Of a stretch of 40,083 nt of DNA, positions 1 through 7,105 are shown piece by piece. Under the pieces are notes generated by a model. The model had not been told where the DNA came from. It saw only the letters and a program-made list of their open reading frames with translations, and searched no databases. This DNA is from Planctomycetota bacterium. GTDB taxonomy: Bacteria > Planctomycetota > UBA11346. How positions within the stretch are numbered: position 1 is the stretch's first letter; every line of letters starts with the position of its first letter. The DNA lies in NCBI GenBank assembly GCA_023150565.1, contig JAKLKR010000019.1, forward strand, positions 1-40,083. The letters are read 5' to 3'. Both the position numbers and the translations under genes were made by a program.

Positions 1-141
1 CTCGCCGACGGCGCGGTGGCCGCCGCGGCGCGCCGGGCGCGCGCGCTGATCGCCGCGCATCCGCCCGGCCCGGCCTTCGCCGCCGCGCTCGACCGCCTGG
101 CGCCGCGCCGGGGGACCGCCCTGCGCAAGGATGCGGCATGA
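1..141 (+). CDS. 3' end of an upstream gene, product unknown
   Basis: An open frame runs from the window edge to a TGA at 139-141 and gives 46 residues, rich in Ala and Arg, ending in LRKDAA. The stop overlaps the ATG of the next gene in an ATGA arrangement, so the two are very probably co-transcribed and translationally coupled. The visible piece is a helical C-terminus without a diagnostic motif. Because the next gene is a nucleotide-sugar epimerase, a glycosyltransferase or other surface-polysaccharide gene is plausible, but that is inference from context only. Confidence 0.6.
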   Translation, partial: LADGAVAAAARRARALIAAHPPGPAFAAALDRLAPRRGTALRKDAA

Positions 142-1301
142 ACATCCTGGTCACCGGCGGCGCCGGCTTCATCGGCCGCCGCACCGTGGCGCTGCTGTGC
201 GCCGACGGCCACCGCGTGCGCGTGCTCGACCGCCTCGACCCGCAGGTGCATGGCGCGGCGGCGGAGCCGGCCGGCCTGGATCCGCGCGCCGAGTTCGTGC
301 GCGGCGACGTCACCGATCCCGCCACGGTCGACGCCTGCCTGGACGGGGTCGAGGCGGTCTTCCATCTCGCCGCCCTCACCGGGGTCGGGCAGAGCATGTA
401 CGACCTGCGCGACTACGCGCACCACACCGTCACCGGCACCGCCACCCTGCTCGAGCGGCTGCTCAAGCGCGGCCAGCGCCTGCGCCGCTTCGTGCTGTCC
501 TCGTCGCGCGCGGTCTACGGCGAGGGCGCGGCGCGCTGCCCGCGCCACGGGGTGGTGGCGCCGGCGCCGCGCCGGCGCGAGGACTGCGCGGCGGGCGACT
601 TCGGCCTGCGCTGCCCCGCCTGCGGCGCCGGCTGCGAACCCTGCGCCACCGCCGAGGACCAGCCGCCGGCGCCGGGCTCGATCTACGCCTGGACCAAGCT
701 GCAGCAGGAGGAGCTGGTGCGCCACGCGGTGCGCCACCATGGGCTGGAGGCGGCCATCCTGCGCTACTTCAACGTCTACGGCGAGGGCCAGGCGCTGGCC
801 AACCCCTATACCGGGGTGGTGGCGGTGTTCTGCGCCCGCCTGCGCGCCGGGCGGCCGCTGGCGCTGTACGAGCGCGACCTGCCGCTGCGCGACTTCGTGC
901 ACGTCGCCGACGTCGCCGAGGCCAACCGCGCCACGCTGGCCGCCGCGGTGGAGCCGGGTACCGCCATCAACATCGGCGTCGGCTCGGCCCTGCGCATCTC
1001 GCAGGTGGCGCGCGCGCTGGCGGCGGCGATGGGGGTGGAGGCGCGCCTGGAGGACACCGGCGAGTTCCGCTGCGGTGACATCCTCGCCTGCTGGGCCGAC
1101 CGCGGCCGGGCGCGCGCGCTGCTGGGCTGGGAGCCGCGCGTGGGGCTGGAGGAGGGCATGCGCCGCTTCGCCGCCTGGGCCGCCGGCGAGCGCGCGGTCG
1201 ACCTCAGCGAGCGCGCCGCCGCCGAGCTGCGCGCGCACGGCCTGCTCGGCCGCGCGCCGGCGGCTCAAGCGGGCGCGGTGCGCGCCACCAGCGCCAGGTA
1301 G
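138..1301 (+). CDS. NAD-dependent nucleotide-sugar epimerase/dehydratase with Cys-rich insert
   Basis: This is an extended short-chain dehydrogenase/reductase of 387 residues. The N-terminus has the Rossmann nucleotide-binding signature TGGAGFIG (residues 6-13). D60 is in the GDVTD segment, and the catalytic pair is Y183-x3-K187 in SIYAWTK, with SSS at 121-123 supplying the usual Ser/Thr. Between the strand before the active site and the YxxxK there is an insert (about 134-170) with Cys at 134, 150, 159, 162, 166 and 169, resembling a zinc ribbon. From memory, this insert is typical of the dTDP-L-rhamnose 4-epimerase-like branch, so a cytoplasmic role in making a sugar donor for surface glycans is likely, but the substrate cannot be fixed from sequence. 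The start is the ATG overlapping the previous stop. The 3' end overlaps the convergent gene by 37 bp. Confidence 0.9.
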   Translation: MNILVTGGAGFIGRRTVALLCADGHRVRVLDRLDPQVHGAAAEPAGLDPRAEFVRGDVTDPATVDACLDGVEAVFHLAALTGVGQSMYDLRDYAHHTVTGTATLLERLLKRGQRLRRFVLSSSRAVYGEGAARCPRHGVVAPAPRRREDCAAGDFGLRCPACGAGCEPCATAEDQPPAPGSIYAWTKLQQEELVRHAVRHHGLEAAILRYFNVYGEGQALANPYTGVVAVFCARLRAGRPLALYERDLPLRDFVHVADVAEANRATLAAAVEPGTAINIGVGSALRISQVARALAAAMGVEARLEDTGEFRCGDILACWADRGRARALLGWEPRVGLEEGMRRFAAWAAGERAVDLSERAAAELRAHGLLGRAPAAQAGAVRATSAR

Positions 1302-2464
1302 CACAGCAGGCGGGCGCGCTTGTCCGCCGAGGGCCGGTGCAGCCATTCCGGCACCAGGGCGCAGCCGCGGCGCAGGGCGGCGTCGAGCGGCGACGGCTCG
1401 GCGGGCGGCGGGCCGAGCCGGCCCTCGATCCACTCCTGCAGCAGTTCGGCCCCGAGCTGGGCGTCGCGGCGCACGGTGCGCTCCACCACCCCCAGGCGGG
1501 CGGCGATCGCCGCCTGCTCGGCGCCCTCGGCGAGCACCGCCTCCACCACCTCGCCGGCGCGCGCAGCGGCCGGCGAACGCGGCGCCACCTCGGCGCGCCA
1601 GCGGGCGAGCAGGGGCGCCCATTCGTGGCGGTGCGACTCGGGATCGATCCCCGGATCGGCCGGCGACGGCCCGGGCGCCGGCGGCGCCTTGGCGCGGATC
1701 CAGTCGCGGGCGAAGTTGACCAGGGCGCGGCCCAGGTAGGGGCGGAAGCGCCCGCGCGCGGGATCGTAGCCGCCGCGCAGGGCGTCCTTCCACGGCCGTC
1801 CGCGGTGCGCGCCCTTGGCCAGCGGCTGCTCCAGCTCGAGGAAGAACTGCTGCACGATGTCCTCGGTCTCGTCGCTGCGCAGCTGCATGCGCCGGGCGAG
1901 CAGGTCGAGGCAGGGGTCGAGGTAGTACTCGGCGAAGCGCACGCTCTTGGGCGCCCCGGCGTCGCTGCGCCCGAGCACCACGCTGGCGCGGGTGCCGGCC
2001 TCGTCCCAGGTGCGCGGCCGGCCCCCGCCCGGCCGCTCCCACAGCAGGTCGAGGCAGGCCTCGGCCTCGGCCACCCCGTTGGCGGCGGCGACGTGCAGCC
2101 AGTGCGCGGCCTGGTCGGGATCGCCGTCGTGGTGCAGCAGGCCGAGGTTGAACTGTGCCACCGCCAGGCCGCCGCGCGCCGCCAGCTCGCACCAGCGCCG
2201 GGCCTGGTCGAGGTCCTGCGCCACCCCTGCGCCCTTGGCGTGCAGCAGGCCGAGGCGGAAGCAGGCGCGGGCATGGCCGGCCCCGGCGGCGGTGCGCAAC
2301 AGCTCCACCGCCCCGGGCTCGCCCGCCTCCAGGCGCAGTTCGGCCTCGCGGAAGCAGGCCGGCGGATGGCCCCCGGCGGCGAGCGCGGCCAGCCGGGCGC
2401 GCCCGGCCGGATCGCCGGCGGCGAGCAGGCGCTTGGCCTCCTCATAGCCCTCGGGGTCGTCCAT
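1265..2464 (-). CDS. Sel1-like repeat protein fused to a sigma-70/ECF-like domain
   Basis: The protein is 399 residues from the ATG at 2464. Residues about 34-140 contain Sel1/TPR-type helical repeats (ARACFRLGLLHAKGAGVAQD, then AVAQFNLGLLHHDGD). Residues about 175-260 (DETEDIVQQFFLELEQP ... LVNFARDWIR) resemble region 2 of planctomycete ECF sigma factors. Residues about 300-346 (AEQAAIAARLGVVERTVRRD) form a helix-turn-helix like region 4. I infer a cytoplasmic transcription factor whose activity is tuned through protein-protein contacts of the repeats. The Sel1 part precedes the sigma part, whereas many planctomycete repeat-sigma fusions have the sigma part first. It is transcribed divergently from the outer-membrane-type gene at 2573 across a 108-bp gap and converges on the epimerase. 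No signal peptide is present. The sigma assignment is by pattern only. Confidence 0.72.
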   Translation of the reverse strand: MDDPEGYEEAKRLLAAGDPAGRARLAALAAGGHPPACFREAELRLEAGEPGAVELLRTAAGAGHARACFRLGLLHAKGAGVAQDLDQARRWCELAARGGLAVAQFNLGLLHHDGDPDQAAHWLHVAAANGVAEAEACLDLLWERPGGGRPRTWDEAGTRASVVLGRSDAGAPKSVRFAEYYLDPCLDLLARRMQLRSDETEDIVQQFFLELEQPLAKGAHRGRPWKDALRGGYDPARGRFRPYLGRALVNFARDWIRAKAPPAPGPSPADPGIDPESHRHEWAPLLARWRAEVAPRSPAAARAGEVVEAVLAEGAEQAAIAARLGVVERTVRRDAQLGAELLQEWIEGRLGPPPAEPSPLDAALRRGCALVPEWLHRPSADKRARLLCYLALVARTAPA

Positions 2465-2551
2465 CGGCCCTACCGTGCCCCGGGGGGTGCCGGCCGCAAG
2501 CCGCGGCGGGGGGATCTCCGCCACGGTGTCCGCTTTTCGACCCCCGACCGT

Positions 2552-2568
2552 AGCGGTAGGGTACCGCT
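2552..2568. promoter_or_regulatory. Perfect 7-bp inverted repeat at a translation start
   Basis: AGCGGTA and TACCGCT are exact complements separated by GGG, and the second arm ends 4 bp before the ATG at 2573. As DNA this could be an operator in the divergent promoter region shared with the Sel1/sigma-like gene. As RNA it is a hairpin that would cover the ribosome-binding area of the downstream gene. Function is not shown. Confidence 0.4.
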
Positions 2569-2572
2569 CTTC

Positions 2573-3193
2573 ATGCACCCCTGCCTGACCCTGCTGCTGT
2601 GTGGTTCGTTGGTCGCTGCCGACCAGCGGGTGCAGGACCTTCGTGTGCTGGTGGAAGCCCGGCCCACCGCCGCCACCGCCACCTGGAGCGACCGCCTGGG
2701 CTCGGCCACGGGCGATGCCGACTTGCGCCAGGCCTGGGCCGGCGGCGCCGGCATGCGCTGGGGCTGGGGCGCCCCCGGGCGGCCGCACCTGCTGGTGGTG
2801 GGGGCGGCGGCGCTGTGGCTGGAGCAGCGCTGGGACGACGCCGCCCTGCGCGGCCCCGAGGCGCGGCTGGAGGCCGGCTATGGCTGCGCGCTCGGCAACC
2901 GCTGGCTGCTCACCCTGATGCCCTGCGTCGCCGCCGGGCGGGTGGCGCTCGACCGCCCGGCCGCCGCCAGCCGCGCCCTGGCGATGTCCGGCAGCCTGGT
3001 GGAATGGGGCGCCGCCGCCGGCCTGCGCTGGACCGTGACCGGGCGCTGGTCGCTGGGCCTGGAGGGCGGCTGGCTGGGCGGCCGCCAGCGCCTGACCGGC
3101 GACGGCGCCAGCCTCGACCTGCGCCACCAGGGCGGCTGGGCCGGCCTGGGCCTGGCGTGGACCATCGACCCGCGGCCGCAGGCGCTGCCGTGA
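2573..3193 (+). CDS. Predicted outer-membrane/periplasmic protein, unknown function
   Basis: The protein is 206 residues with a short signal peptide (MHPCLTLLLCGSLVAAD, cleavage likely after AA). The mature part alternates short hydrophobic stretches with Gly, Trp and Arg turns (GMRWGWG, GLRWTVTGRWSLGLEGGW, GGWAGLGLAWTI) and ends with a hydrophobic strand, as expected for a small outer-membrane beta-barrel. No enzymatic motif is visible. I chose the ATG at 2573 because it gives the signal peptide; the frame is open far upstream, but that part is antisense to the sigma-like gene. The last bases overlap the GTG of the next gene in a GTGA arrangement, so the two are probably coupled. Barrel topology is an inference from composition. 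Confidence 0.65.
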   Translation: MHPCLTLLLCGSLVAADQRVQDLRVLVEARPTAATATWSDRLGSATGDADLRQAWAGGAGMRWGWGAPGRPHLLVVGAAALWLEQRWDDAALRGPEARLEAGYGCALGNRWLLTLMPCVAAGRVALDRPAAASRALAMSGSLVEWGAAAGLRWTVTGRWSLGLEGGWLGGRQRLTGDGASLDLRHQGGWAGLGLAWTIDPRPQALP

Positions 3194-3936
3194 GCCCGCT
3201 GCCCTATGCCGACCTGGTCGGGCGCGCGCAGGATTCGCGCTATGAGCCGCCGGCCGACGCCCCGGCGCCGCGGCCGGCGGCGCCGGCCGCGGAACCGGCG
3301 GTGCTGACCCCGGGCGGGGCGCGTGGCGAGCTGTCCGGGCGCAGCCTCGACGGCTGGCAGGTGGGCGACCTGATCGGCGCCGGCGCCGCCGGGGCGGTCT
3401 ACCGCGCGCTCCAGCCCGGCACCGGCCGGGCGGTGGCGCTCAAGGTGCTCACCGGCGCCGCCGGCTGGCAGGGCAGCTTCGCCGCCGAGGCGCGCGCCGC
3501 CGCCCTGGTCGACTCGCCCCAGGTGGTGCGCCTGCTGCACGCCGGCGACGGGCTGCCGCCGTGGCTGCGCGACGCGGTCGAGGTGTTCGCCGACCCGCTG
3601 CACCTGGCGGGCGGCGCGCCGCGTCTGGCCCACCTCGCCGGGCGCAGCCTGGCGCACGTCAACCGCACCATCCACGCCGCCCAGGGCCGCACCGCCACCG
3701 CCCTGGTCAACGCCCTGCGCCTGGAATGGGCCGCCGCCCGGTTGCGCCTAGGCGGCGAACCGGTGGCCGCGATCGCCGCCGCCTGCGGCCTGGCCAACCT
3801 CAGCCACTTCTACGCCCTCTTCCGCGCCCGCTACGGCGCCACCCCGCACCGCTACCGCGCCGATGCCGGGCGGCTGACGCAGAATGAGGTGGAAGAGATC
3901 GCCAAGACGCCAAGTCGCCAAGGTTCCAGGCGTTGA
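3190..3936 (+). CDS. Chimeric ORF: Ser/Thr kinase N-lobe joined to AraC DNA-binding domain
   Basis: The GTG at 3190 (overlapping the preceding TGA) opens a 248-residue frame. Residues 1-50 are a Pro/Ala-rich linker. Residues 54-118 are the N-lobe of a Hanks-type kinase: glycine loop GAGAAGAVY (63-71), ATP-anchoring K85 in VALK, helix-C glutamate E100, then VVRLLHAGD, where the hinge should begin. At about residue 120 it changes to LPPWLRDAV and continues as the C-terminal half of an AraC/XylS regulator with two helix-turn-helices (about 145-225, ending ATPHRYRADAG). The kinase hinge, catalytic loop and DFG, and the AraC sensor domain, are all missing. This is best explained by an in-frame deletion joining two genes, or by an assembly error. 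Neither kinase activity nor sensing is expected. The last 12 codons run through a CGCCAAG-type repeat, so the native C-terminus is also altered. Confidence 0.7.
   Translation: MSPLPYADLVGRAQDSRYEPPADAPAPRPAAPAAEPAVLTPGGARGELSGRSLDGWQVGDLIGAGAAGAVYRALQPGTGRAVALKVLTGAAGWQGSFAAEARAAALVDSPQVVRLLHAGDGLPPWLRDAVEVFADPLHLAGGAPRLAHLAGRSLAHVNRTIHAAQGRTATALVNALRLEWAAARLRLGGEPVAAIAAACGLANLSHFYALFRARYGATPHRYRADAGRLTQNEVEEIAKTPSRQGSRR
3897..3923. repeat. CGCCAAG tandem repeat, degenerate relative of the CGCCACG element
   Basis: GATCGCCAAGACGCCAAG followed by TCGCCAAGG gives three copies of a 7-8-bp unit. It matches the layout of the arms of the elements at 11599 and 20257 (GATCACCGCCACGACGCC...), with CAAG in place of CACG. 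It lies inside the last codons of the chimeric gene and supplies part of its C-terminus. Confidence 0.55.
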
Positions 3937-3943
3937 CGCCCTT

Positions 3944-4034
3944 CCCTGGGACCGCCGGGCCCCAGCCCGGCCATTCGCCGCGTCCCTGGCCGCACCCGGC
4001 GGAACTGCCGGGCTGGAGCCCGGCGGTCCCAGGG
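3944..4034. repeat. Palindromic intergenic element with 28-bp inverted arms
   Basis: The left arm at 3944-3971 begins CCCTGGGACCGCCGGGC and the right arm is 4007-4034; they are reverse complements over 28 bp with a single mismatch, around a 35-nt centre. The element fills the space between two convergent genes. The 18-mer CGGCGGTCCCAGGGGCGC at 4021-4038 recurs exactly at 28708-28725, so at least part of it is dispersed. It could also act as a bidirectional terminator, though there is no T-run. Confidence 0.7.
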
Positions 4035-4075
4035 GCGCGCTCAGACCTTCCTACGCCACCCGCCCGTCCCCGGCC

Positions 4076-5360
4076 TCAGCGCTCGCGCGCCAGCAACCGC
4101 AGGATCTCGGCGTAGAGATCGCCGTCGGCACCGGTGGCGGCCAGGGCGCGCTCCTGCATGTCGGAGTAGGGCATGGCGGCGCCCAGGCGCACCAGCGCCA
4201 GCAGGGCGAGCGCACGCTCCGACGCCTGCCCGCAGGTGGGCGGCCAGGGGTGGTCTGCCGGTACGCGCGGCTGTGCGGGTGTCGGCGTTCCCGGCGGCAG
4301 GGCGAGGACCTCCAGCCAGATCGCGGCGGCACCCGCGACCCCAGCATGTGCGAGCCGAAGCAGGGCCGGATGGCGCAATTGGGGCCGGGCAAGGGCCAGA
4401 TGCACGCCCTGGAGCAGGACCGGCGCCGGGATCTCCTCGCCCGCATCGGCGCAGGCGCAGAAGGCGGCCAGCTCCTCGCCCGCGGCGGGATCGGCCGCCA
4501 CCAGCCCGGCCATGGAGGCGGCCAGCGCCGCCGCGTCGCCGGCCGGCGCGCAGGCCTTGATCGCCGGCAACAGCGGATCGGAGAAGGCACGCTCACGCGG
4601 GTGGTAGCGCAGGCGGATCCAGGCCCGCAACCGGGCCTCGGGCGCCGTCGGCAGCGCGGCGGCGAGCGCGGCGGCGGCGGCCTCCCGATCTTGTTCGCCC
4701 CACAGGCGGTCGAGCAGGGCGGCATCCAGCAAGGCGGCGTAGTAGGCGCGCAGGCGGCGCTCCTACGCCTCGGCAGCGGCGGCATGAGCCAGTTGTTCGG
4801 CGATCCAGGGGTGGGCGGTGGCCACCCGCGATTCCACCAGCCAGGTGCGCAGGCGCAGGCGCGCTCCTGCGGCCAGCGCCCCGCGGCCGCGGCCGCCCAG
4901 CCCCTGCCAGACCAAATCTTCGCGGTGATGGATCCGGGCGCTGCCCAGGGCCCGTGCGCCCTCCATCACCACCACCTCCAGGTCGCCATCGCACAGACAC
5001 ATCCCATCGTGGGGAATCATCCCCTCGCCCAGGGCCATGAATCCCGCCACCAGGACGGGGTCATCGATGACCACCTGTGGCAGTGGTTCACCGCCTCCGC
5101 CCGAAGTCTTGGTAGGACAGCACACCAGACGGGTGGCGCGGCGGGTGGCCAGCCGCCAGCCCTGCAGCCAGTCCTGGTCGGGGCGCAGGCGCGGCCAGCG
5201 GCTGGCCGGCGATCCAGGCCACGTCGCCGTCGGCCGGGGTCAGACCCTCACCCATCACCGGATCCAGGGCCCCCCACGCCGGATGGCCATCGACCTCGAA
5301 GCCGGTCTCGGCGGCCAGCGCGCCGGCGGCGGCGAGCAGCGCGATGGCGAGGCGGATCAT
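4076..5360 (-). pseudogene. Broken gene for a secreted protein of unknown function (frameshift plus amber stop)
   Basis: The ATG at 5360 opens a frame with a signal peptide (MIRLAIALLAAAGALAAE) continuing to about GQPLAAPAPRPG. Around 5180-5206 the coding signal moves to another frame, giving RLRPDQDWLQGWRLATRRAT and then about 140 residues of protein-like sequence. That frame meets a TAG at 4763-4765 and then continues in the same frame as ERRLRAYYAALLDAALLDRL up to the TGA at 4076. Mended, the product would be about 425 residues, secreted, Ala/Leu-rich and helical, with no domain I recognise. Two independent lesions argue for a true pseudogene rather than one sequencing slip. The start overlaps the stop of the upstream DUF1444-type gene (ATGA), so the pair were once an operon. 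Confidence 0.65.
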
Positions 5361-7030
5361 CCCTCCACCACCGACCAGGTCCCGTCGCGGGCGATGCGGA
5401 AGACCTGGGACGAGACCGAGCCGGGGCCGCCGTGCTCGGCGCCGACGGCGGTGCGCAGGCGGGCGAGGGCGGCGGGCTCGCCGTCGCCGCTGACCAGGCA
5501 GAGGTCGCGGTTGGGCAGGCCCACCAGCCAGCAGCCCTGGACCGGGAAGCGCATGCTGGTGAAGAAGGCGGGGTCGAGCAGCGCCGCGCCGGCGTGCCAG
5601 GGCGCGCGCAGCAGGTAGAAGCCGTCGCGGCCATCGACCTGGCGCTCCGGCACCAGGCGCGGCAGGTTGGCGAAGGCGCGCTGCCAGGCGGCGGCCTCGT
5701 CGAGGCCGAGCGCGGCCAGGTCGGCGCGGCCGACGTAGCGCACGCTGCTGGGCAGGTCCTCGGCCAGCAGCACCAGCAGGTCGCCGGCCAGCACGCGGTG
5801 CAGCGGCTGGGCGTCGGCGGGCAGCTCGGCGAGCAGGTCGCGGTGGCGGATGGCGGGCAGCAGGCGCTCCGCCTCGACCGCGCCCAGCGAGCTGATCTCG
5901 GCCGCGGTGTCGAGGAAGCGCGCCAGGATGGTGTCGAGCCGGGCCGGCTCGCGCTGGTAGCAGGCGAAGGCGTTGTCGAGGCGGTGCTCGCACCAGTCCT
6001 CGGAGCCGGCGGGATGGCTGCGCAGGCGCAGGGTGCCCAGGCGCTCGATCGCCACTCCCGGCTGGCGGCGGCGCAGCTCGTCGCACCAGCGCACGGTGAA
6101 GGCCTCGGCGTCCATCGGCGCCGCCGCCGCCGGCGCCGGCTGCAGCACCAGGCGGTTGCGCATCAGGCCGTGGGCCCCGGTCAGGCGCTCCTGCAGCAGG
6201 GTGATGCCGACGCAGGCGCCGGCCACCGCCAGCGCCGCCGCCGGCCAGGGCAGGCCGGCGGCCGCCAGCCGCCAGGCCCCCCAGGTGGCGGCGGCGGCGG
6301 TGGCGAGGGCGACCAGCTTGCCCGGCCACATGCCCGGCAGCTCCTCGCTGACCGACACCCCGCGCCGGCGCGCCTCGTCCAGCACCTGGGCCAGGGCCTT
6401 GGGCTCGAGCGCCAGCACCACCGGCGGATGCGAACGGCGGCGGTCGAGGTCGAGCACCACGAAGCGGCCGGCGCTGCGCACCCCCACCACCCGCTTCCAG
6501 GGGTGGAAGTAGAGCGGGCCGGCATGGATGCCGGCGGGGTGCAGGAACACCGCGTGGCGCTCGCACAGCGCCGCCAGCGCCATCAGGGTGCCCAGGCCCG
6601 CCACCAGCCCGCCCAGCGCCGCCCACCACCCGCCCAGGGCCGGCGCCCCGGCGAGCAGCGCCGGCACCCGCTGCGCCAGCAGCAGGACCAGGGCCGGGGC
6701 CCAGGCCAGCACCAGCAGCGCCCGCCACCATTGCAGCGGCAGGGTGCTGGTGGCGGGCACCTCGGCCACCTGCACATAGGTGGTCGAGGGGGTGAAGCCG
6801 GCGTTGCGGGTGAACATCGCCAGCGCCACCAGCGCCCCCGCCAGGACCGGCAGCAGCTCGGCGGCGGGACCGGCGGGCGGCGCCAGCAGCGGCCACACCG
6901 CCTGCGCCGGCAGCCAGGCGGTGAGCGCGAAGGCGGTGATGGTGCGCAGGCAGCCGGCGGGGCCGGGCTCCAGGTGGCGCACCTGGGGCCGGTCGACGGC
7001 CAGTTCCTCGGGGGTGGGCAGCTCGGCCAT
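5357..7030 (-). CDS. Membrane protein with C-terminal DUF1444 (YtpQ)-like domain
   Basis: The protein is 557 residues from the ATG at 7028-7030. The N-terminal half is membrane-embedded: hydrophobic segments lie near residues 32-50, 58-75, 95-118, 125-155 and 235-275, with a cytoplasm-like PH-type stretch between (GPLYFHPWKRVVGVRSAGRF). The C-terminal half (about 300-557) is soluble and resembles DUF1444/YtpQ proteins, with a conserved-looking LDNAFACYQ block, HRDLLAELP and a late DLLVLLAEDLPSSVRYV. The molecular function of DUF1444 is not known to me. The gene lies 75 bp downstream of the LamG-containing gene on the same strand and overlaps the broken gene behind it by 4 bp, so a minus-strand operon is likely. 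Fusion of DUF1444 to a multi-pass membrane domain is not a combination I know. Confidence 0.6.
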   Translation of the reverse strand: MAELPTPEELAVDRPQVRHLEPGPAGCLRTITAFALTAWLPAQAVWPLLAPPAGPAAELLPVLAGALVALAMFTRNAGFTPSTTYVQVAEVPATSTLPLQWWRALLVLAWAPALVLLLAQRVPALLAGAPALGGWWAALGGLVAGLGTLMALAALCERHAVFLHPAGIHAGPLYFHPWKRVVGVRSAGRFVVLDLDRRRSHPPVVLALEPKALAQVLDEARRRGVSVSEELPGMWPGKLVALATAAAATWGAWRLAAAGLPWPAAALAVAGACVGITLLQERLTGAHGLMRNRLVLQPAPAAAAPMDAEAFTVRWCDELRRRQPGVAIERLGTLRLRSHPAGSEDWCEHRLDNAFACYQREPARLDTILARFLDTAAEISSLGAVEAERLLPAIRHRDLLAELPADAQPLHRVLAGDLLVLLAEDLPSSVRYVGRADLAALGLDEAAAWQRAFANLPRLVPERQVDGRDGFYLLRAPWHAGAALLDPAFFTSMRFPVQGCWLVGLPNRDLCLVSGDGEPAALARLRTAVGAEHGGPGSVSSQVFRIARDGTWSVVEG

Positions 7031-7105
7031 GGCGCCACTCTGCCCACCCCCGTCGTAGTCCGCAACCCGCGACCACGGCGGCTGCCGAACGGCTCCGCAT
7101 CCGCC

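Noticed and set aside
4763-4765. Amber codon read-through, possibly as a recoded residue
   Set aside because: The same gene also needs a frameshift near 5190, so simple decay explains both; no pyrrolysine context is visible.
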